Shown here piece after piece: positions 7,102 to 15,611 of a stretch of DNA of 64,000 bases. The notes below the pieces were generated by a model. It made no database searches and was not told the DNA's origin. It saw nothing but the letters and a program-made list of their open reading frames with translations. Source of the DNA: a virus. Position 1 is the first letter of the stretch. Each line of letters begins with the position of its first letter. The position numbers and the translations under genes were made by a program. The stretch is from the IMG/VR virus record IMGVR_UViG_3300041405_000299, positions 64,001 through 128,000 of that record; one strand, written 5' to 3'.

Positions 7102-8027
7102 TATTCAGCTCCTCTCTTAATGTCTCGCACGCGGCGGGCTACTTGAGCCAGGGCGTTAAATTGGTTGATGTTCGCTGCGTTTTGATCGTGCGAGGCGGCA
7201 ATGTCTTGTGCAACAGCTGCCGCAACAGGTGGATCAATGTTCAGTTCACGTTGAGAGTTTAAAACCAGATCGTGCATCTGAGAGCGAACGGGTTGCGTTT
7301 GCTCCATTTGGCCGACCATTTGGTCTAAACGATCGGGATCCAGAGGGTAGCCCTGCTGCATTTTCTGCTGTACACGTAAGCCAACACCGGACAGGTAAGC
7401 CGGATCGATATCCGCGGAAACACCATTCAAATGACCCAGGCGAGCGGAGGCCAGAATGCTTGGAGATGCGGCGTGGGCCAGAGCTTGGGTCACTGGCTTA
7501 GCGGAGAACTCTGACGGTGCACGTTTCCCACCGAGGCCGCCGAACAAGGCTGCTGACAGACCTTCTCCGCCCTGTGATGCATCTTCCAGACCGGAACGGA
7601 AGTCTGCACGATCCTGGCGGGCTGCATGCAGGTTCAGGGCTGAACGGATCAAACCACTCGCCGCACCGATAGCTGCACCGGTACCGATCAGCATGCGGAC
7701 GTTACGGTTCTGGGATGCCATCTTCAAAGCTTCGAGTACGCTCTTCTTGGTACCGTTCTCAGAAAGCTCCAAGCCCAGTGGAATAGCCAGGCCCATCGGG
7801 ATAGCTCCCGCAGCGCCGCCGGCCATGCTCTTTAGGACGGTAGTGATCGCACTGGCAGTCGATGTTGACTCGCCTTCTACACGTTGACGCAAACCACCCA
7901 ACACCTTTTGCTTTTCAGCCAGTGGGAGGTTAGCGAATAGGGGGTTGGCCATCAGGGCGGCGAAAGGTTGTCCCGCACGGTGCGCCCGGTACATACCCCC
8001 AATAACTTCTTCAGTTGTCAATGACAT
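7101..8027 (-). CDS. Probable virion protein with Gly/Ala-rich hydrophobic segments
   Basis: 308 aa from ATG 8027, which has GAGGAATT upstream; a longer frame back to 8177 runs into the promoter region and the repeat element and was rejected. Two Gly/Ala-rich hydrophobic stretches (GGAAGAIPMGLAIPLGL near 90 and IGTGAAIGAASGL near 125) could be membrane-active, as in internal ejection proteins. The C-terminal half is helical with many Gln and Asn. First gene of a four-gene operon. Confidence 0.7.
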   Translation of the reverse strand: MSLTTEEVIGGMYRAHRAGQPFAALMANPLFANLPLAEKQKVLGGLRQRVEGESTSTASAITTVLKSMAGGAAGAIPMGLAIPLGLELSENGTKKSVLEALKMASQNRNVRMLIGTGAAIGAASGLIRSALNLHAARQDRADFRSGLEDASQGGEGLSAALFGGLGGKRAPSEFSAKPVTQALAHAASPSILASARLGHLNGVSADIDPAYLSGVGLRVQQKMQQGYPLDPDRLDQMVGQMEQTQPVRSQMHDLVLNSQRELNIDPPVAAAVAQDIAASHDQNAANINQFNALAQVARRVRDIKRGAE

Positions 8028-8057
8028 TGCGGAATTCCTCGTAGTTAATCCTATTGA

Positions 8058-8065
8058 TATTTTAG
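8058..8065 (-). promoter_or_regulatory. Putative late promoter box CTAAAATA
   Basis: On the minus strand CTAAAATA stands 30 nt before the start at 8027, matching its placement before the terminase and polymerase genes. Confidence 0.45.
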
Positions 8066-8070
8066 CCAGA

Positions 8071-8320
8071 ACGCGTAAATACGTCAGACGTTCCAATGAC
8101 GTATCAGCGGAAAGCCTTGTGCCACAAGGGTTTAGGGCACTTTGATACGTCCATACGTCTGAAACGTCACTTAACACATACTTTAGAGAGTAACTGTTCC
8201 ACCATACTATAAACTACTTACTAAGGTTTTTAATAAGGTATATATAGTATGCCTTACCTCTCTAAGACTATAGGGAGGGTGTCATTCTCGACGTAAGTTC
8301 CGTATCGCCGTATCAAAACG
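8071..8320. repeat. Dispersed non-coding inverted-repeat element, copy A
   Basis: About 250 nt strongly similar to 42071-42315. Shared blocks in order: GACGTTCCAAYGACGTATCAGC (8087-8108); a CCTTGTG-C-CACAAGG hairpin (8115-8129); TGATACGTCCATACG (8143-8157); an AT-rich core with arms CATACTATA (8203-8211) and TATAGTATG (8243-8251), themselves nested in TTAGAGAG/CTCTCTAA; and a terminal CGTATCGCCGTATCA (8301-8315) pairing 13 of 15 with 8143-8157. It lies between divergent genes. No ORF is evident. The role (structured RNA, origin, regulator or MITE-like element) is unknown. Confidence 0.75.
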
Positions 8321-8380
8321 GTTAAAACCCTATTCTACCACCGCTTTCGCTGGAACGTGTTCAATAATTTTCCCCTGCCA

Positions 8381-8390
8381 GGTATAACCA
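8381..8390 (+). promoter_or_regulatory. Putative promoter box GGTATAACCA
   Basis: The 16-mer GGTATAACCAATATGG at 8381-8396 recurs exactly at 59455-59470 before another small gene. It is a variant of the plus-strand GGTATAAG box and would drive 8455 and the genes after it. Confidence 0.4.
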
Positions 8391-8454
8391 ATATGGATGG
8401 CCCCCAGCCCTATCATACCGATAGGAGACGATTCCGGGTCATCTTGGAGGAAGA

Positions 8455-8553
8455 ATGTTGTCTCGTATCACTTTGATTCATTTTTTGACTTTTATTCAGA
8501 CTATCGCAGCAATAGTAGTACGTGAGGCCATCAAACGTGGTTGTTTAGTATAA
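8455..8553 (+). CDS. Very small hydrophobic peptide, hypothetical
   Basis: 32 codons from ATG 8455, with GGAGG 6 nt upstream (TTGGAGGAAGAATG). One hydrophobic stretch (ITLIHFLTFIQTIAAIVV) fits a single membrane segment, followed by a basic end (REAIKRG). It ends just before the next gene. Plausible but unproven. Confidence 0.45.
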   Translation: MLSRITLIHFLTFIQTIAAIVVREAIKRGCLV

Positions 8554-8562
8554 GGGGATATC

Positions 8563-9030
8563 GTGGAAAAAGTAGCCAGCGTGTTTAGTTACCGAATGAT
8601 GGGTGATTCTAAGATGAACCCCTTCGCGGAGAAGCCCAGCTTCGTTAGCTCGACACTTGAAAACAAAGTGAATTACTTTGTGAACGTGGACTACGAGCAA
8701 GGCCCTCCCGGTGCAACCCCCATCCCAACGTTCTGTTATTACCCAATCAAGACGGAGATCATCGGTGGACGCTTGTTCCTCCGCAAGTTCCCTGCGATCT
8801 TAACAGACGGCATCATCATGCTAGCCCGCAAGAAGGCTATCGAGGTGTTCGTGGATGAAGTTGCTCGTGGTCGTGCCATTCTGGGTGACCGGGTAGAAGA
8901 CTTTGCCAGCCTGGCAGAGCGCTATGCTAACCTGGTTCCAGAACGCGTCGTAACCGCAGAAGCCGTTGACCCGCTAGCCGGCGTCGACTTGTTTACCTAT
9001 ACTGTTAACCCACAAGCCTACTGGCTGTAA
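8563..9030 (+). CDS. Unknown protein, GTG start
   Basis: 155 aa. The GTG start has AAGGGG upstream. The N-terminus MEKVAS matches the K-x-A motif common in virion proteins of this phage, though this gene lies on the accessory strand. No domain recognised: a mixed alpha/beta middle, then a helix (GIIMLARKKAIEVFVDEVARGRAIL). Followed after 8 nt by the next gene. Confidence 0.6.
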   Translation: MEKVASVFSYRMMGDSKMNPFAEKPSFVSSTLENKVNYFVNVDYEQGPPGATPIPTFCYYPIKTEIIGGRLFLRKFPAILTDGIIMLARKKAIEVFVDEVARGRAILGDRVEDFASLAERYANLVPERVVTAEAVDPLAGVDLFTYTVNPQAYWL

Positions 9031-9038
9031 GGATCAGA

Positions 9039-9944
9039 ATGAACCTGTTTATTAACGAAAATTTCATTGACACTTTTGCCTCAAAAGTGAATATCATCCA
9101 GCTGATCCGCCAGGTTGCTGACGATGAAGATGTCATCCAAAGCGAAGTGCTGGAAGTTATCGAAACTGCCTTCGGCGACGAAGAGCAGGATCTGATCAAT
9201 GCTGACGATAAACACTCGACCATTATGGACGACGTGTTGTATTGCGGTCCGGTTGCGATCCGTGTCATCTTCAACGAGCTGTACGATGAAGATTATGAAG
9301 GGGTGATCGCCCGGATCTGTGAAGCGCTGGAACAGGCCTCTGGGCCAACTCTGCGTCTGGACGTTAACGGGTTTGAGGTCGTGCCGGATGATACCACCGA
9401 AGTTCAAATCCAGCTGCCGATCAACGACTCTCAACCCATCGACGATACTCGCATGGGCTATGGCAGCCAAACGGCAGTGATCGATGACGTGGTAACTGAA
9501 TCGAAAGAACTGTTTGCTGAAGACGCGGAGGAGCCTAAAGCTTACCCGGGTGGCACTAGCGGTTCTATCTTCAATCCGAAACTGCCAGAACTGTGGTTCG
9601 GCGGCAGACGTATCAGTGTAATGCGTAAAGATGGTGATGACGTCGTTATGTATAACGTCGATCAGATGTATAATGCTGCGTATGGCATCCAGGCGGGTCC
9701 TGAGTTCCTGACCCAACTGTTTGTCCGCCGCCGTCTGGACATCGACCCAACGGAAGTTGAAGTTAATGGATCTTCTTTCTTTGCAAGTTCTTTCGTGCTG
9801 GCATCCCTTCACGGTGAACTCTCTCCGTACGCTGAGTTCAACTCAATCGTTTCGGTGATCGTTGAAACCTACGAAGATTGTCTCAACACGGAAAACGCTG
9901 TGTGGAGCAAGATTGATCTGGACATCACCGGCAATCTGAAGTAA
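9039..9944 (+). CDS. Unknown acidic protein
   Basis: 301 aa with a clear AAGGAT ribosome site. It is very acidic, especially in the first 80 residues and the middle (EVVPDDTTEVQIQLP), so a nucleic-acid-mimic or protein-binding role is conceivable. No family recognised. A strong terminator closes the transcript. Confidence 0.65.
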   Translation: MNLFINENFIDTFASKVNIIQLIRQVADDEDVIQSEVLEVIETAFGDEEQDLINADDKHSTIMDDVLYCGPVAIRVIFNELYDEDYEGVIARICEALEQASGPTLRLDVNGFEVVPDDTTEVQIQLPINDSQPIDDTRMGYGSQTAVIDDVVTESKELFAEDAEEPKAYPGGTSGSIFNPKLPELWFGGRRISVMRKDGDDVVMYNVDQMYNAAYGIQAGPEFLTQLFVRRRLDIDPTEVEVNGSSFFASSFVLASLHGELSPYAEFNSIVSVIVETYEDCLNTENAVWSKIDLDITGNLK

Positions 9945-9950
9945 CACTAT

Positions 9951-9974
9951 GGGGCTCTTACTGAGCCCCTTTTT
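9951..9974 (+). terminator. Intrinsic terminator
   Basis: Stem GGGGCTC-TTACT-GAGCCCC followed by TTTTT, directly after the acidic protein gene. Confidence 0.85.
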
Positions 9975-9985
9975 AGGAAAAGATC

Positions 9986-10420
9986 ATGGGAATACCACAA
10001 AACATTAAACCACATCGCATTTCTCTTCCAGAGTTCGGACTGGCATTCCCACTGGTTTGCTCATTACCCCGAGAAGAGATCCTTGACCGACTTCAACAGC
10101 AACCAGATTTAGAATGCTTTGAGTCGACCACTTTGGTGTTCGACGAAGACCGACGCTTGACGATCGATGACTTAGAAGACCTTCGGCGCCCGAGTAAAGA
10201 CTTGGCGGCCCGCTTGATGGATGAAGTCTTCCGGCATTTTTGCACCGGTACTTACTGGTGGTTCGGCGGCGTGTTAACCCTACTGGAAACGCGTGGCCTG
10301 GGTGGCCCTGAGATTGAGCTGGACGATGAAAACTTCATCCAGTTGCTGGCAGTTCTCGCTACTCTCCACGATACTAACTCAAAACCCGTTATGCTATTTT
10401 CAGCAGGAATGCTGGTATAA
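9986..10420 (+). CDS. Unknown protein
   Basis: 144 aa, ATG 9986, with AGGAAAAG upstream. Acidic and helical, with no recognised domain. Its last codons (CTG GTA TAA) form part of the GGTATAAGTA promoter box for the next small gene, an arrangement repeated at 56432. Confidence 0.55.
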   Translation: MGIPQNIKPHRISLPEFGLAFPLVCSLPREEILDRLQQQPDLECFESTTLVFDEDRRLTIDDLEDLRRPSKDLAARLMDEVFRHFCTGTYWWFGGVLTLLETRGLGGPEIELDDENFIQLLAVLATLHDTNSKPVMLFSAGMLV

Positions 10421-10423
10421 GTA
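10414..10423 (+). promoter_or_regulatory. Putative promoter box GGTATAAGTA
   Basis: CTGGTATAAGTAAGGTGTAA here also occurs at 51859-51878, again about 30 nt before a small gene. TGGTATAAG resembles an extended -10 element. Confidence 0.5.
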
Positions 10424-10450
10424 AGGTGTAACGGAAACAGGAGACCGATT

Positions 10451-10567
10451 ATGTTTGGTGCACTGATGCCCAAAATGCGTGTTATGACTCTGCCGCGTTA
10501 TCTTGTGATAATTCGGCTTGTTGCATCCCACATCTGCCGTCTCGGCGTGCGAGTGGGACTACTCTGA
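10451..10567 (+). CDS. Small hypothetical peptide
   Basis: 38 aa from ATG 10451 with CAGGAGA upstream and a promoter-like box 28 nt before it. Hydrophobic and basic (YLVIIRLVASHICRLGVRVGLL), possibly membrane-bound. A terminator follows at 10646. Supported mainly by its signals. Confidence 0.4.
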   Translation: MFGALMPKMRVMTLPRYLVIIRLVASHICRLGVRVGLL

Positions 10568-10645
10568 TAGAAGGATAAGCTAATGTGTACAGCTTCGGAA
10601 AGTGAGATGAACCAAACCATCTAACAACCCACCTTCTATTCCTTT

Positions 10646-10669
10646 GGGGAGCTCATGCTCCCCTTTTTA
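10646..10669 (+). terminator. Intrinsic terminator
   Basis: GGGGAGC-TCAT-GCTCCCC then TTTTT. The stretch 10568-10759 around it shows no other convincing gene. Confidence 0.85.
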
Positions 10670-10759
10670 GAACGCTCTCAGACGCTCTGTACGGGCCGCT
10701 GAGGGTAGGACGTAGGTCAGCCCGTTTTTAGCCAGAAAACGCCGGAGGATGCCGCTGGC

Positions 10760-11056
10760 TCATCCGAAGTACACGCTGGTGGCCGCCCCGTCGGCAGAGA
10801 GCACATCGCCATCTGAAACGGAGTCACCAACCCGGGCCACTGAAATTCCACCGATCTTTACCTTGGAGGATCCGGACAAGACGAAACACGGGCGATCCCG
10901 GTCATCTTTGTGGTGGGTCTCCCCTCCGGATCCTACCACCAGCACTTTCTTCCCGCCGATCTTCACCACTGGGCTGGCATTAGCGAAGAGCGGAATGCGG
11001 GACCATCCGGTGATCCCTGCGGTAATCGTTCCTTCCACTGCCACGAGATTAGTCAA
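10760..11056 (-). CDS. PAAR-repeat tail spike tip protein
   Basis: 98 aa. PAAR proteins cap the central spike of contractile tails and sharpen it for membrane puncture. The C-terminal half has the typical glycine and aspartate pattern (KVKIGGISVARVGDSVSDGD), and the size and place next to the spike fit. The likely start is TTG 11056, with GAGGTG 7 nt upstream, overlapping the end of the spike gene by 8 nt. Confidence 0.75.
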   Translation of the reverse strand: MTNLVAVEGTITAGITGWSRIPLFANASPVVKIGGKKVLVVGSGGETHHKDDRDRPCFVLSGSSKVKIGGISVARVGDSVSDGDVLSADGAATSVYFG

Positions 11057-12221
11057 AGTTCACCTCATTCGCCTTCACATTCAGCTTGCCTACGGTCATC
11101 GTTGCGTCGCCGCCACCGCTGGCCGACGTGAAGTTCAGGCCACCGCCGGCCCCAAAGTTCATCGATCCCGCTGACTCAAAGTCCATGTTACCCCCGGATT
11201 TCAGCTTCATGTTCGCTGTACACTCCATGGTGATATCTCCTGAACGAGGAATGACTAGCTTACCTTGGCCTGCCACGTCGATCGTGATCCCGTCCTTGTT
11301 GGCATCAACTTTCACATCGCCGCCGACGTCAAAGTGAATGGTATTCTCGTCCATGTTGAAAAACGTAGTATCACCGCCGTGTACCTTGGTGGAATGGCCG
11401 GTAATGGTCGTGTCCGTCTCGACTTTGCTGCCCCCGGTTTCGATGATCTGGTGTTTACGGCCGTTGGCGTACTCCGTTTGCTGAGAAGTCTGCACGCCGG
11501 CGTCATCGAAGGTTGTACGACGAGCAATCCCACCGGCATCACCCACGGCATCAGCACCTCCACGAACTTCTCGCATGGAAGGTAACTCGGAGCGGGCCCG
11601 GGCTGACGTTGGGTAAACCTCGTGGGTCATCGACACGGCGCCACCGGAAGAGATCTTGCGGGTGCTGTCGACGTCGGTAAAGTGCTCCCAGTTACGCGTC
11701 ACCAAGCGCCCCAAGTCATCGAACGGGGATAACATCAGCATGCTGGTGGGAGACGCTTTCATCATGACCGTTCCGGCACGCAGCAAAGCGATCATTCCGC
11801 CGCCGTGGCTCGTACGGGTCCAATCCCCTACGCGTTGATCGGCAGGATGTGACTGATCACCTGATACGGAATCAGACTGAGATACCGAGAAATTGGCTAA
11901 TTCCTCTGGATACATACCCTGTTTACCAATGGCAGGGCCTACTGCACGAATATCGACGTTCGTCTGTACGGGAATGTAACCCAAAATCCAGTGCTGGTTG
12001 TTCGGCATCCGCATGACCATGACGCGGTCTTTCTCTGCCGGGGTAGTGTTATCACCGTAACTCGATGATCCACCAGCATTTTTTAGCCAACGAACACCGT
12101 TAATGGTCTGGCCGTAGTCCGTTCGGATCTTGCACTCGTGACGCTGCATGTCGACGCCGGCCACGTAGGCCTCATAGAAATAAGCTTGTGAACCACCAGG
12201 TTGTCTTGCTGTGTTGAACAT
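11049..12221 (-). CDS. Baseplate central spike protein (gp5/VgrG-like), no lysozyme domain
   Basis: 390 aa. The N-terminal region (about 10-100) fits the OB-fold of gp5-type spikes: CKIRTDYGQTINGVRWLKN, then RVMVMRMPNNQHWILGYIP. The C-terminal 140 residues are short beta repeats (DTTITGHSTKVHGGDTTFF, KLKSGGNMDFESAGSMNF) typical of a triple-stranded beta-prism. There is no lysozyme domain between them, unlike T4 gp5. PAAR gene directly downstream; tube gene upstream. Confidence 0.8.
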   Translation of the reverse strand: MFNTARQPGGSQAYFYEAYVAGVDMQRHECKIRTDYGQTINGVRWLKNAGGSSSYGDNTTPAEKDRVMVMRMPNNQHWILGYIPVQTNVDIRAVGPAIGKQGMYPEELANFSVSQSDSVSGDQSHPADQRVGDWTRTSHGGGMIALLRAGTVMMKASPTSMLMLSPFDDLGRLVTRNWEHFTDVDSTRKISSGGAVSMTHEVYPTSARARSELPSMREVRGGADAVGDAGGIARRTTFDDAGVQTSQQTEYANGRKHQIIETGGSKVETDTTITGHSTKVHGGDTTFFNMDENTIHFDVGGDVKVDANKDGITIDVAGQGKLVIPRSGDITMECTANMKLKSGGNMDFESAGSMNFGAGGGLNFTSASGGGDATMTVGKLNVKANEVNFD

Positions 12222-12234
12222 TCTTTTCTCCCAA

Positions 12235-12258
12235 TAAAAAAGGGCCCGAAGGCCCTTT
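12235..12258 (-). terminator. Intrinsic terminator after tube gene
   Basis: On the minus strand GGGCC-TTCG-GGCCC then TTTTTTATT, just before the spike ribosome site. It probably limits transcription from the abundant tube gene into the spike gene. Confidence 0.8.
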
Positions 12259-12274
12259 CACGTTAGTCTATCCG

Positions 12275-12967
12275 TTACTGCAGATCAACAGGTACAGCAC
12301 GGTCGAACTCAATCTGCACGTTTTCCTGGATCACAGGGGCAGAAGACTGCACGTTGAACTGCCATCCTGACAGCATGCAATACTCGAGGTATGCCGCTCC
12401 CAGAATTTTACCACGCAGACCAGAAGCACCTTCAGAACCTTTGGTCTTGAACAGCATCAGCATACCGAACGGTACGCCCATCATTTCAGAATCCAGGTTC
12501 AGATACAGATTGCTCACACCGGCGGCTTTAGTACCCTGAGCATCCAGAGTGTACTTACCAGCCAGCAGAGAGTTGCTGTTGTACGCTTCCTGAGTCAGAA
12601 CCTTCAGCAGGTTCTGTTGGTCAGCGATCATCGAGCTGATCTGAATCTGGCTGATCGTCTTGCCGCGGGTGAAGAACGAACGGTTAGAACCGATTTCGAA
12701 CATACGCTGCAGCTGAGCAGAGCTCGAGAAACTGAAACCGTCGATCAGACCGATTGGGTGCAGCTTCTTGGTGTTACTGCCGATACCGGTAAAACGAGCG
12801 GGACCAGCGAACAGAATTGTGGTGTCTGGAGTAGCAGAACCTTGAGAAAAACGCTCAAGACCGTCACCACTCGAGAGACCGTCAACATATTCACCTTTCC
12901 AGTCCCAAGCAGCCGACAGACCTTCGTTGTCGGTAGCGACGCCCAGAGCGTCATTTGGAGTAGCCAT
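12275..12967 (-). CDS. Probable tail tube protein
   Basis: 230 aa with GAGGATTT upstream of the ATG. Predicted mostly beta with one long helix, without repeats. Its size, terminator-flanked position and place between sheath and spike match the tube gene of contractile phages. I see no diagnostic motif, so this is a call by context; another baseplate or hub protein is possible. Confidence 0.55.
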   Translation of the reverse strand: MATPNDALGVATDNEGLSAAWDWKGEYVDGLSSGDGLERFSQGSATPDTTILFAGPARFTGIGSNTKKLHPIGLIDGFSFSSSAQLQRMFEIGSNRSFFTRGKTISQIQISSMIADQQNLLKVLTQEAYNSNSLLAGKYTLDAQGTKAAGVSNLYLNLDSEMMGVPFGMLMLFKTKGSEGASGLRGKILGAAYLEYCMLSGWQFNVQSSAPVIQENVQIEFDRAVPVDLQ

Positions 12968-13009
12968 GTTTAAATCCTCTTGTTAACTGTACTGAGTTTA
13001 CAGCGTATC

Positions 13010-13441
13010 TTAGATATCAGAATTACGTTCGCGATTGAAACCCTCAAGCATATTTTTAGTATGCTTTTGCTGCCGTTTCCGATGAATATCCTTGGCAACT
13101 TGATACATACCCGCTGCACCAGCAGTTGCACCGCCTACCGCGGCTGTTGCTTTATGGCTAGCTTTTAGAACGTGTGCGAGCGACGCCCCTGCAAAGCCCA
13201 AACCCGCAATGTGACCCGCCGTAAAGCGATTTTCTTTGCGATGTGCCAGACTGTGATTCAACTCATGCACATGATGGGTATCGTGGGGATTACCTTTATA
13301 ACCAATCTTGTGGTTGATGTGAGCTGTAACACGAGCCAGATCATTCTCAGCAGCTAAATATTCCGGAGACCATTTAGGATTCTTACGCTCCTTACGGTGG
13401 AGCTTTTCAAACTTGGATAGCGCGTCGTTATAAGTAGTCAT
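13010..13441 (-). CDS. Unknown protein with Gly/Ala-rich hydrophobic segment
   Basis: 143 aa. The first 85 residues are charged and rich in histidine (HDTHHVHELNHSLAHRKENR). A glycine/alanine hydrophobic stretch follows (GHIAGLGFAGASLAHVL, then AAVGGATAGAAGMYQ) and a basic tail. There is no good ribosome site; a terminator lies just upstream, so expression may be low. No family known to me. Confidence 0.6.
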   Translation of the reverse strand: MTTYNDALSKFEKLHRKERKNPKWSPEYLAAENDLARVTAHINHKIGYKGNPHDTHHVHELNHSLAHRKENRFTAGHIAGLGFAGASLAHVLKASHKATAAVGGATAGAAGMYQVAKDIHRKRQQKHTKNMLEGFNRERNSDI

Positions 13442-13446
13442 ATCAC

Positions 13447-13469
13447 TAAAAGGGCCCCGAAGGGCCCTC
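13447..13469 (-). terminator. Intrinsic terminator after sheath gene
   Basis: Minus strand GGGCCC-TTCG-GGGCCC followed by TTTTAG, immediately downstream of the sheath stop. Confidence 0.75.
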
Positions 13470-13473
13470 TCCG

Positions 13474-15594
13474 TTAGATCACTAAGTGAACATCAGTGTA
13501 GTTGTTCGGATCGACGATGGCTACATTCATAACCAGGTTGATCTTATCCTTCGTCGTCGCGTCCTGTTCCAGCGTTTTAATGCTGTAGGATACCAGCGGA
13601 GCACCGATACGTGGCTGCTTCTGGGCCTTCAGGTTCTCAGACGCTGAGATCACCGTTTGGCGAATAACACGCAGGGTGTCATCAACGATGTTCCAGTTAC
13701 CGATGAACGGATCCAGGATATCCTTGTAGAAGTACGACAGGTAATCCCAGTTCTTCACCTTCAGAAGCTCGCGGTATTCCAGCACGCTCATGTCGGTAGT
13801 CAGTTCGTGACGGCAATAAGGAGGAGCAGACTGCGTATCCTGAACGAAGATCATCGTACCGGCCGCAGCCATGGTGTTCAGATCGTCTTTGGAGAAGTAG
13901 AAGTTACTTCCCTGCAGCGAGTCAATGCCCGCAAGCGTCAGGTTGGTCAGACCCTGTTGAACCGGGAAGCCAGCAACCATACCACCCACGGCACAAGCCA
14001 GGTAGTAAGACGGCAGGTACTTCACGACGCTGTCCTCGGTGATACCCACCAGGCAAGGCATGATGTGAACCATACGCTTGTTCTTGAAGGTTGAAGAGAT
14101 CGACGCGATGTTCTTCGCCTTCGTGGTGTGGTCCAGGTTACGAACGATGTCGAACTTGGTCACGTTGGTTTCTACTTCCGGGATGTAGCCAGTTTCGCCT
14201 GCCAGACCCGCTTTGATACCCAGAGTGGTGTTCGAGTAGATCGTGTCGATCTTGAACGTACCCTGGATGGTTGCGTCGTCGGCAGTCACGATGCTTGCCA
14301 TATCGCCAGGTTCGATACCGTCGTTCAGGAAGGTTGCACCCGGAACGGTCAGGATCATGTTGTGACGACCAGCAGAATCACCGATTGAGCTCTTCTTGAT
14401 GGCATAAGAGCCTTCGAAAGAACCCAGGTTCAGCACATCACTTGGATCGGAAGAGACGATACCTACACGCCACATACCTGTTTCTGGCTCTGACATCTGG
14501 CTAACGTGAGTGCTAACCATGGTCAGGATTTCCATCTTCGAAGTCAGTGGGATGACCGAGTACAGACGTTCGTTCTGGATCAGCTGCAGAGCAGTTGCAT
14601 ACGCTTCAACGGTGTCTTCTTCGATTGCTACCGCACGGATGCTGGTAGTGGTGTTCTTCAGGGCCAGGCTAACGCCCAGTGCCAGCGGGTTAGTGCTGGT
14701 AGCTTTGCCCAGTTTTGACTCCAGGTCACCGGCAGTCTGTTCGATCGTCAGGATCTCACGAGATTTGTCGGTACGCAGAGCACGGTAGCCCACGTAAGTC
14801 TGAGTAGCTTTGCCACCTTCAGACTGAGCAGGTGAACGCAGGGTGTAAGAACCGTCGCCGGCCACCGGAGTGTTCAGTACCTGGTACTGGTTGCTGATCT
14901 TCAGCACTTCCTGACCCAGCAGCATCTGAGAAACGTCGACATCCGAAGCATTAACGCGGAAGATGTTCAGTTCCAGACCGGTCTGCAGGCGGTAGACTTC
15001 GAAAGTCACCGGAGTAGAACCACCCAGGGCTGCCAGAGAATCGGTCACGCTCAGCGTCAGGTTGGTACCAGACAGTTTCACCGCAGAGATAGTGGTCTCT
15101 ACAGTCAGCGTACCGTTGCTCGCGATCAGGAAATCACCTGAACGAACGTGGGCAGTCTTATCCCCGAACGCCAGAGACGCCAGCGGGTTGTTATCGGCAA
15201 AACCGAACTGAACTGCTGAAACGTCTGCTACGAACTGTGCCGCAGTAGCTGGCTCAACAAAGCTCAGGGATGGCATGGTGAACGCGTAGGTTTTCACCTG
15301 AACGTTCATCAGGTACAGACGAATGCTTTCATCGTCAACAACCTTCTGACCAGAGTAGGTAGAAGTACCGTTGATTGCGATCTCCAGCATCTTGCGAGCT
15401 TCACCGGTTTCGAGCCAATGAGAGATCTCGGTGCCTTTGGCGTTAGCCAGAGACGTTTCATCGGACGGATCGATCTTCACTTCGTTATAAAGTGGACCGA
15501 TTACGACCGTCTGGAGGTCAGGAGTGACCGCAGCCGCTCCGCCAGAGTTTTCCAACTCCTGGTACACAGCGGTACTAGGTTTTCTGTAAGCCAT
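13474..15594 (-). CDS. Contractile tail sheath protein
   Basis: 706 aa with GAGGAAAG before the ATG. Sheath subunits form the contracting outer cylinder. The C-terminal 200 residues have the conserved sheath end: a helical stretch (LEYRELLKVKNWDYLSYFY), then DDTLRVIRQTVISASENL and a closing beta strand (INLVMNVAIVDPNNY). The middle holds variable beta domains, making it somewhat larger than T4 gp18 (659 aa). It is flanked by the tail-terminator-like and tube-like genes, and a terminator follows. Confidence 0.8.
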   Translation of the reverse strand: MAYRKPSTAVYQELENSGGAAAVTPDLQTVVIGPLYNEVKIDPSDETSLANAKGTEISHWLETGEARKMLEIAINGTSTYSGQKVVDDESIRLYLMNVQVKTYAFTMPSLSFVEPATAAQFVADVSAVQFGFADNNPLASLAFGDKTAHVRSGDFLIASNGTLTVETTISAVKLSGTNLTLSVTDSLAALGGSTPVTFEVYRLQTGLELNIFRVNASDVDVSQMLLGQEVLKISNQYQVLNTPVAGDGSYTLRSPAQSEGGKATQTYVGYRALRTDKSREILTIEQTAGDLESKLGKATSTNPLALGVSLALKNTTTSIRAVAIEEDTVEAYATALQLIQNERLYSVIPLTSKMEILTMVSTHVSQMSEPETGMWRVGIVSSDPSDVLNLGSFEGSYAIKKSSIGDSAGRHNMILTVPGATFLNDGIEPGDMASIVTADDATIQGTFKIDTIYSNTTLGIKAGLAGETGYIPEVETNVTKFDIVRNLDHTTKAKNIASISSTFKNKRMVHIMPCLVGITEDSVVKYLPSYYLACAVGGMVAGFPVQQGLTNLTLAGIDSLQGSNFYFSKDDLNTMAAAGTMIFVQDTQSAPPYCRHELTTDMSVLEYRELLKVKNWDYLSYFYKDILDPFIGNWNIVDDTLRVIRQTVISASENLKAQKQPRIGAPLVSYSIKTLEQDATTKDKINLVMNVAIVDPNNYTDVHLVI

Positions 15595-15611
15595 TATGCT
15601 TTCCTCACTGG

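Noticed and set aside
8028-8177. Longer N-terminus for the 7101 gene
   Set aside because: It would run through the promoter box and the repeat element; ATG 8027 has a good ribosome site.
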